DNA from: Cryptosporangium arvum DSM 44712
Lineage (GTDB): Bacteria > Actinomycetota > Actinomycetes > Mycobacteriales > Cryptosporangiaceae
NCBI RefSeq assembly: GCF_000585375.1
Contig: NZ_KK073874.1
Span: 3,162,001-3,226,000 of the forward strand
Length of the DNA: 64,000 bases
Direction: 5' to 3'
Shown: in pieces, positions 58,607 through 64,000 of the stretch
Layout of the letters: each line of letters begins with the position of its first letter
Position numbering within the stretch: the stretch's first letter is position 1
Program-made: the position numbers and the translations under genes
Notes under the pieces: model-generated
Database searches by the model: none
Seen by the model: the letters and a program-made list of their open reading frames with translations, nothing else
Told to the model about the DNA's origin: nothing

Positions 58607-60685
58607 GTGACGAAGACTCGACGGAGCCGGCATCTGATCGCGTCGCTGGTGCTGTGCGGGCTGCTGGCCGGCGTCGTGCTCGCGGCCGCGGCGTTCCCGG
58701 CCGCCGGGTTCACCGGCCTGACGGCCAAGTCGGCGTCCGACTCGTTCAGCGACCTGCCGGCCGATCTCGAGCTCCCACCCGCCCCGCAGGCGTCGACGCT
58801 CTACGCCAGCGACGGCAGGACCGAGATCGCCGAGTTCTACGACGAGAACCGGCGCAACGTCTCGCTCGACCAGATCGCGCCGGTGATGCGCCAGGCCATG
58901 GTCGCGGCCGAGGACAACCGGTTCTACGAGCACCGCGGCGTCGACCTCAAGGGCATCGTCCGGGCGTTCGTGAACAACCAGAAACAAGGCAGTTCGACGC
59001 AGGGCGCGTCCACGCTCACCCAGCAGTACGTGCGGGCGAGCCTGCGCTACGGCGCGAAGACGCCCGCGGAGGAGCGACTGGCCACCGAGGACACGGCCGG
59101 GCGCAAGCTGCGCGAGATCCGGTACGCGATCGCGCTGGAACACGAGCTCGACAAGGACCAGATCCTCGCGAACTACCTGAACATCACGTACTTCGGCAAC
59201 GGCGGCTACGGCATCTACGCCGCCTCGCAGGCGTACTTCAGCAAACCCCCGTCGGAGCTGACGCTGGCCGAGGCCGCGATGATCGCCGGGCTGGCGCAGA
59301 ACCCCACGCAGTACAACCCGGTGGAGAACGACCACAGGTTCGCGATCGACCGCCGTGACTACGTGCTCAACCAGATGGTGAAGCTGAAGTACGTCACCCG
59401 CGCCCAGGCCGACGCGGTGAGCGTCAGCGACCTGGGGCTGCAGCCGAAGTCCAGCGCCCAGTCGTGCGAGAACGGCGACACCGCGTACGGGTTCTTCTGC
59501 GGCTGGTTCCTCGACTGGTGGAAGTCGAACCCGGCGTTCGGGCCGACCACCGCCGAGCGCGTGGACAACCTGCGCAAGGGCGGCTACTCGATCGTGTCGT
59601 CGCTCGACGTCGGCATGCAGAAGGCCGCGCAGCAGCAGGTCGACGCGGCGCTGGACACCGCGGACAAACGGTTCGCCACCGGCGTCGTGCTGGTCGAGCC
59701 GGGCACCGGCCGGGTGAAGGCGATGGCGGTGAACCGGGCGTTCGGGATCGGGGCCGGCCAGACCGTGGTTCCGCTGCTCAGCGGGTCGTCGATGTCGCCG
59801 GGCTACCAGGCCGGCTCGACGTTCAAGATGTTCACCGCGATCGCCGCGCTGCAGAAGGGCATCCCGCTCGGCCACGAGTTGTTCGCGCCCGACCGGTACG
59901 TCTCGAAGTACCCGGGCGAGTGCGCGGTGGGCGGCGACCGGTACTGCCCGAAGAACGCCTCGCCGAAGATGACCGGGGAGCAGACGATGTCGAGCGCGTT
60001 CGGCGAGTCCGCGAACACGTACTTCATCCAGCTCGAGGAAGCGGTGACGGTGAAGTCGGCGATCGCGGCGGCGGAGTCGGCCGGGGTCGTGCTGCGCGGC
60101 AGCCAGGACGTGCAGCTCGCGCGGGCCGCGCAGCGCAGTCCCACCGCGTGGGGCTCGTTCACGCTGGGCACCGCGCAGGTCTCGCCGCTGGACATGGCGA
60201 ACGCGTACGCGACCGTGGCGGCGCGGGGCACGTACTGCGCGCCGCTGCCGCTGACGTCGATCAGCGACCAGGGCGGCAAGCAGGTCGCGTCGCTCGCGGA
60301 TCCCAGCTGCCGGCAGGCGTTCAGCCCGTCGGTGGCCGACGCCGCGGCCGACATGGCGCGGTGCCCGGTGGGGCAGCAGTCGATGGTCGGGCTCGCGTGC
60401 GCGCACCCGGGCGGCAACCCCACCGCGGCCAGCGTGGGGGCGGCGATCGACCGCCCGGTGGCGGGCAAGACCGGCACCACCGACGACAACAACGCCGCCT
60501 GGTTCATCGGCTTCACCCCGAACCTGGTCGCGGCGTCGTTCCTGGCCAACCCCGACAAGTACGACGACGAGGTGCCCGACACCAAGACCCCGATCAACGT
60601 CACCCGCGAGACGCTCGTCGCCGTGCTGCCCGGCCTCCCGGCCGAGTCCTTCACCGCCCCGACGAACGCGCTGGCCTTCGGGTAG
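58607..60685 (+). CDS. Class A penicillin-binding protein
   Basis: A 692-residue bifunctional cell-wall enzyme. A TM anchor (LIASLVLCGLLAGVVLAAAA) lies near residues 10-30. The GT51 transglycosylase contains MVAAEDNRFYEHRGVDLKGI with catalytic Glu102 and STQGASTLTQQYVR. The transpeptidase has S404-TFK, the SAN box in GESANTYFIQLE, and KTG at 621-623. It polymerises and crosslinks peptidoglycan outside the membrane. The GTG at 58607 gives a short cytoplasmic basic tail; ATG 58490 would add 39 unlikely residues. The 3' end overlaps MocR by 35 bp. Confidence 0.95.
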   Translation: MTKTRRSRHLIASLVLCGLLAGVVLAAAAFPAAGFTGLTAKSASDSFSDLPADLELPPAPQASTLYASDGRTEIAEFYDENRRNVSLDQIAPVMRQAMVAAEDNRFYEHRGVDLKGIVRAFVNNQKQGSSTQGASTLTQQYVRASLRYGAKTPAEERLATEDTAGRKLREIRYAIALEHELDKDQILANYLNITYFGNGGYGIYAASQAYFSKPPSELTLAEAAMIAGLAQNPTQYNPVENDHRFAIDRRDYVLNQMVKLKYVTRAQADAVSVSDLGLQPKSSAQSCENGDTAYGFFCGWFLDWWKSNPAFGPTTAERVDNLRKGGYSIVSSLDVGMQKAAQQQVDAALDTADKRFATGVVLVEPGTGRVKAMAVNRAFGIGAGQTVVPLLSGSSMSPGYQAGSTFKMFTAIAALQKGIPLGHELFAPDRYVSKYPGECAVGGDRYCPKNASPKMTGEQTMSSAFGESANTYFIQLEEAVTVKSAIAAAESAGVVLRGSQDVQLARAAQRSPTAWGSFTLGTAQVSPLDMANAYATVAARGTYCAPLPLTSISDQGGKQVASLADPSCRQAFSPSVADAAADMARCPVGQQSMVGLACAHPGGNPTAASVGAAIDRPVAGKTGTTDDNNAAWFIGFTPNLVAASFLANPDKYDDEVPDTKTPINVTRETLVAVLPGLPAESFTAPTNALAFG

Positions 60686-62024
60686 CGAGCACGGAGACCA
60701 CCGCGTCGACGGCGGCCCGGTAGTCGTGATCGGGGGGCGTGCCGTAGCCGAGCACCAGGGCCGCCGGGTAGGTTCCCGCGACGTGCCGGAGCTCGCCCAG
60801 CCCCTGCACCCGCACACCGTGGGCGGCCGCGGCGGCCACCAGCGCGGGTTCGTCGTCGGCCGTGCGCCCGTCGGTGAACTCGACGAGCGCGTGCAGCCCG
60901 GCGGCGATCCCGCTGACCCGCAGGCCCGGCAGGGGCGTCAGCGCCGCGAGCAGGTGATCGCGCCGGCGGCGGTACCGCAGCCGGGAGCGGCGGACGTGCC
61001 GCTCGTACCCGCCGCTGGTGAGGAACTCGGCCAGCGTCAGCTGTTCCAGCGCGCCGGTGAACCGGTCGGCCGCGGTCTTGGCCTCGACGACGCGGTCGAG
61101 CAGCGCGTCGGGTACGGCCATCCAGGCCAGGCCGACCGCCGGGGCCAGGCTCTTGCTCGCGGTGCCGACGTAGACCACCCGGGCCGGGTCGAGCCCCTGC
61201 AGCGCCCCCACCGGCTTCCGGTCGTAGCGGAACTCGCCGTCGTAGTCGTCCTCGACGACGAACCCGCCGGTCCGGCGCACCCGCTCCAGCAGCGCGAGGC
61301 GGCGCTCCGGGGCGAGCGCGACGCCCAGCGGGAACTGGTGGGCGGGGGTGACGAACACCGCGTCGGCGTCGGGAGCCTCGTCCGGCCGTCCGGCGGCGGC
61401 GAAGTGGACGGTCGCGCCGCTGCGCTCGACGATCCAGCGGTGGTGGCCGAAACCGTGATCCTCCAGCACGATCGAGCCGCCGCCGACGATCTCCGCCACC
61501 AGCGCCACGGCCTGCGTGTACCCCGACACGACGACGAGGTGCTCGACGTCGACGTCGACCTGGCGCACCCGGCCGAGATAGTGGGCCAGCGCGGCACGCA
61601 GCTCCGGGCGGCCCCGCGGATCGGGGTAGTCGAACGCCTCCGACGGGGCGCGGCGCAACGCGGTGCGGCCCGCGGCGGCCCAGGCGGTGCGCGGGAACGA
61701 GGCCACGTCGGGGCGGCCGGGGCGGAGGTCGAACCGGGTAGCCGGCTCGGCCGGGGTCTCCGCCGGGCGACGGGTCGCGCCAGGTGTGCCCGCGGCGACC
61801 CAGGTACCCGCTCCCTGCCGCGCGACCAGCCACCCTTCGGCGACCAGCTGCGCGTAGGCGTCGGCCACCGTGTTGCGGGCCAGCCCCAGGTCGCGGGCGA
61901 GGACGCGGGACGGCGGCAGCGCGACGCCGGCACGCAGCCGGCCACCGCGGATCGCGTCGCGCACGCGGTGTTCGAGGGCGGCCCGGCTGCGGGCACCGCC
62001 GAGGTCGAGCAGAAGTTCGGGCAC
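60651..62024 (-). CDS. MocR/PdxR-type regulator (GntR HTH + aminotransferase domain)
   Basis: A 457-residue regulator. Residues 1-75 are a GntR winged HTH (ALEHRVRDAIRGGRLRAGVA; PPSRVLARDLGLARNTVADA). Residues about 110-450 are a fold-type I aminotransferase with LVVVSGYTQAVALVAEIVGG and VEDDYDGEFRYDRKPVGALQ. The PLP lysine lies in VYVGTASKSLAPAVGLAWM. It senses PLP or an amine. TAGCCT (62032-62037) lies 7 nt before the GTG at 62024: leaderless. Divergent from the cupin gene, its probable target. Confidence 0.9.
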   Translation of the reverse strand: MPELLLDLGGARSRAALEHRVRDAIRGGRLRAGVALPPSRVLARDLGLARNTVADAYAQLVAEGWLVARQGAGTWVAAGTPGATRRPAETPAEPATRFDLRPGRPDVASFPRTAWAAAGRTALRRAPSEAFDYPDPRGRPELRAALAHYLGRVRQVDVDVEHLVVVSGYTQAVALVAEIVGGGSIVLEDHGFGHHRWIVERSGATVHFAAAGRPDEAPDADAVFVTPAHQFPLGVALAPERRLALLERVRRTGGFVVEDDYDGEFRYDRKPVGALQGLDPARVVYVGTASKSLAPAVGLAWMAVPDALLDRVVEAKTAADRFTGALEQLTLAEFLTSGGYERHVRRSRLRYRRRRDHLLAALTPLPGLRVSGIAAGLHALVEFTDGRTADDEPALVAAAAAHGVRVQGLGELRHVAGTYPAALVLGYGTPPDHDYRAAVDAVVSVLATRRPARSSGR

Positions 62025-62103
62025 GGACCCGAGGCTAATTGGCCCACGAAGGCTGATTCCAAGTGGCCCATCGCCATGGGCCGCTGGGCCGTACGGTCGA
62101 GCC
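62025..62103. promoter_or_regulatory. MocR/cupin divergent region with TGGCCCA repeats
   Basis: TGGCCCA occurs at 62040-62046 and 62064-62070 (direct), and inverted TGGGCC at 62077-62082 and 62085-62090. MocR regulators typically bind direct and inverted copies of a short box. TACGGT (62092-62097) stands 6 nt before the cupin ATG and TAGCCT 7 nt before the MocR GTG, so both genes look leaderless and could be controlled together. Confidence 0.55.
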
Positions 62104-62481
62104 ATGGACGACAGGTTCACGGTGCTCGCCGACGTCGAAAGGCCGGACTTCCCGGCGGACGCCGGGGTGATGACGGCGCTCGTCGAGGTCGCACCGGGCA
62201 GCGGCGGGTCGCCGCCGCACCGGCACTCCGGCCCGGTCTTCGGCTACGTCCTCGAGGGCGAGGTGATCTTCGAGCTGGAAGGCGAGGCGCCGCGCGTGCT
62301 GCGGGCCGGCGACACGTTCTCGGAGCCCGGCGGCGACGTCGTGCACTACCGGGCCGCGAACAACCGGCCCGACGCGTGGGCCCGGTTCCTCGCGGTGATG
62401 GTGTGCGCGCCGGGCGTCGAGATGCTGACGTACCTCACCGCGGACGAGATCGCCGCCCGCCGTCACCTCCGGCATCCGTGA
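62104..62481 (+). CDS. Cupin-domain protein
   Basis: A 125-residue small beta-barrel: LVEVAPGSGGSPPHRHSGPV (cupin motif 1 with His-X-His), FGYVLEGEVIFELEGE, and FSEPGGDVVHYRAANN (motif 2 His). It probably binds a metal ion and a small ligand; the activity is unknown. It is first in a two-gene unit with an epimerase-like protein (TGATG overlap) and divergent from MocR. Confidence 0.87.
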   Translation: MDDRFTVLADVERPDFPADAGVMTALVEVAPGSGGSPPHRHSGPVFGYVLEGEVIFELEGEAPRVLRAGDTFSEPGGDVVHYRAANNRPDAWARFLAVMVCAPGVEMLTYLTADEIAARRHLRHP

Positions 62482-63350
62482 TGCGGATCTTCCTCGCCGG
62501 GGGAACCGGCGTCCTCGGGCGGCGGATCGTGCCCGCGCTGCTCGAGGGCGGCCACGACGTCACCGTGCTGGCGCGCACGCCGGGCGCGGTCGTCGGCGCG
62601 CACGCGGTCCGCGGTGACGTGCTCGACGCCGAGGCCACCCGCCTGGCCGTCGCCGAGGCCGCACCCGACCTGGTGATGCACCAGCTCACCGATCTCGCCG
62701 GGGGAAGCGGGGCGGCCAACGCGGCGCTCCGCGTCGCCGGCACCCGCAACCTGGTCGACGCCACGCGCGCGGCCGGTGTCGGACGGCTGATCGTGCAGAG
62801 CATCGCGTGGTGCTACGAGCCCGGCGCGACCCCGGCGTCCGAGGACACCCCGCTGGACACCGGCCCGGCGCCCGACGGGATTCCAGCGGGCACCGGCCCC
62901 GCCCGGCGGATCACCGTCGACGCCGTGGCCGCGATGGAGGCCACCGCGCGCGAGGTGACGCACGCCGTCGTCCTGCGCAACGGCCTGTTCTACGGGCCCG
63001 GCACCTGGTACTGGCCGGACGGCAGCCAGGCGGCCCGCGCCCGCGCCGGTGACCTGCCCGCCACCGCCGACGTCACCAGCTTCGTCCACGTCGACGACGC
63101 CGCGGCGGCCGCGGTCGCCGCCCTGGACTGGCCGCCCGGCGCGGTGAACGTGGTCGACGACGAACCGGCCGACGGGTACCGGTGGACGCCGGTGTTCTGC
63201 GCCGCCGTGGGCGCACCGCCCCCGCCGCGCGCCGACGCGCCCCGCCAGGGCTGGGCCCGCGGCGCGACGAACGCGAAGGCCCGCGCGCTCGGCTGGTCGC
63301 CCCGCCGGACGTCATGGCGCGACGGCTTCCGTCCGGCGGTCAGCGGCTGA
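62481..63350 (+). CDS. NAD-dependent epimerase/dehydratase-like protein
   Basis: A 289-residue extended SDR: MRIFLAGGTGVLGRRIVPAL (GGTGVLG Rossmann loop), LARTPGAVVGAHAVRGDVLD, APDLVMHQLTDLAGG, VQSIAWCYEPGATP and LRNGLFYGPGTWYW. The YxxxK pair is not obvious, as in many NmrA-like or sterol-type members. It shares one base with the cupin stop and so is translationally coupled. Confidence 0.87.
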   Translation: MRIFLAGGTGVLGRRIVPALLEGGHDVTVLARTPGAVVGAHAVRGDVLDAEATRLAVAEAAPDLVMHQLTDLAGGSGAANAALRVAGTRNLVDATRAAGVGRLIVQSIAWCYEPGATPASEDTPLDTGPAPDGIPAGTGPARRITVDAVAAMEATAREVTHAVVLRNGLFYGPGTWYWPDGSQAARARAGDLPATADVTSFVHVDDAAAAAVAALDWPPGAVNVVDDEPADGYRWTPVFCAAVGAPPPPRADAPRQGWARGATNAKARALGWSPRRTSWRDGFRPAVSG

Positions 63351-63379
63351 GCGCGGGGAGCCGCTTCCCTCCGCCGGTC

Positions 63380-63990
63380 GGCCGGGCCGGGCTGCTCCTG
63401 CGCGGCGCGGTCACCCGGCTCGCTGGCCCGGGTGGCGGCCTGGAACAGCGGCGCCTGGCCGCTCGTCTCGCTCCACCCGCAGATCGCGTCGTTCGTCCTC
63501 ACCGGCGCCGGTGAGCTCGCCCATCCGGCCGCGCGGCTCATGCGCCCGGCCGAGCGGTGGTGGGTGGTCACCGCGTCCGTCACGCTTCTCGCCGGTGAGT
63601 TCGCGCCGAGCCGGTGTCGCGTCCGGAGTGGAACGGGTCCGCCGCCGACGTGGCCTGGTCGGGCTACTTCGCCGACCGCGCACTCCACGGGCGGGTGCTT
63701 GCCGTCGTCACCGGTCTGCCGGTGGTGCTGGCTGCCCGGTACGTCGTGCCGCTGGTCCGCCGGGCCCGGCGGTTGCCCGCGCCGGACCGCCCGGGGGTCT
63801 GGCCGGTGCTGCCGGCCACCGGTCTCGCGGCCGGGAGCGCGGTACTCGCGCTCCTCGACGCCGACGTGTGGACCAGTTGGAGGGGTGGCCGGCATCGACG
63901 CCCGCGTCCGGGCTCTGCGGGGACACCTGAGCATCGACGGCGGGGCCGGAACCCGGCTGAGCGTCCGCCTTCCCTGCCGCTGGACCCCCC
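63380..63990 (+). pseudogene. Decayed sensor histidine kinase
   Basis: Plus-strand pieces in different frames belong to one membrane sensor kinase. The first is WPLVSLHPQIASFVLTGAGE to ERWWVVTASVTLLAGEF. After a frame change come WNGSAADVAWSGYFADRALH, VLAVVTGLPVVLAARYVVPL and GVWPVLPATGLAAGSAVLAL (TM helices). After a further break comes the last part of a HATPase domain, GIDARVRALRGHLSIDGGAG and TRLSVRLPC. The dimerisation helix and most of the ATPase are missing. No start codon is evident. The remnant ends close to the window edge near a run of eight C. Confidence 0.6.
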
Positions 63991-64000
63991 CCGGGACGCG

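Noticed and set aside
1-64000. tRNA, rRNA, replication origin or phage attachment site
   Set aside because: I saw no tRNA cloverleaf-like 3' ends, rRNA signature, DnaA box cluster or integrase gene. A tRNA scan was not possible, so a missed tRNA cannot be fully excluded.
63980-64000. Run of eight C at the window end as a biological slippery site
   Set aside because: It lies in a decayed gene and could equally be a sequencing problem.

Overview
The window is very GC-rich, densely packed actinobacterial chromosome. The coding style is typical of the order-level groups around Micromonosporales, Frankiales and Cryptosporangiales: GTG starts, ATGA or GTGA stop/start overlaps, many leaderless promoters, abundant TetR/AraC/MarR/ECF-sigma regulators, a Ser/Thr kinase, and a chemoreceptor suggesting a motile stage. 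The genus is an inference; no rRNA or tRNA gene was seen.

Layout. 0-10 kb: a secreted DUF4360 protein cut by the left edge, a P-loop kinase-like protein, an NmrA-MFS operon, a GlxA-type AraC regulator, a decayed beta-lactamase-family gene, GAPDH, an ankyrin protein, DUF998, and a SigJ-like sigma factor coupled to a YCII protein. 10-21 kb: a Ser/Thr kinase divergent from an EI24 membrane protein, an SDR/phosphoesterase pair, a histidine phosphatase, a chemoreceptor with a small coiled-coil partner, an aldo/keto reductase, a wrecked two-component system and a methyltransferase. 21-26 kb: an acetyltransferase-TetR-MFS operon behind two palindromic operators, the DNA glycosylase Nei with DUF3253, a RibD-like reductase and an AraC regulator.

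26-31 kb is the accessory hotspot. It holds an unannotated 42-residue gene with three WDYN motifs and four cysteines, preceded by an 82-bp element also present at 3.5 kb. Next to it are a broken GNAT gene, an IS5-family element placed precisely in a CTAG site, a LysR gene, an operon whose Shine-Dalgarno lies in one arm of a hairpin, and a broken TetR gene. 31-42 kb: secreted SGNH and lipoprotein genes, a three-repeat ChW surface protein, truncated haemoglobin, CorA with a GQN motif, an SDR, a GntR-ABC transporter operon behind a perfect palindrome, a FAD monooxygenase/TetR pair and a 2-hydroxyacid dehydrogenase. 42-50 kb: a ROK regulator with a divergent efflux MFS, GNAT, an ECF sigma factor with a SnoaL tail plus a tandem SnoaL protein, and a large LuxR regulator facing DUF4242. 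50-64 kb: a secreted matrixin protease, further regulator/enzyme pairs, RarA, a MarR/DJ-1 operon behind nested palindromes, a class A penicillin-binding protein, a MocR regulator facing a cupin-epimerase pair, and a decayed histidine kinase at the right edge.

Three themes recur. Many small regulator/enzyme units carry visible operators. At least 17 genes have a TANNNT-like -10 placed 6-7 nt before the start codon. Several genes have decayed by internal deletion rather than by insertion. All assignments come from reading the sequence by eye and remembering families; no search was run.
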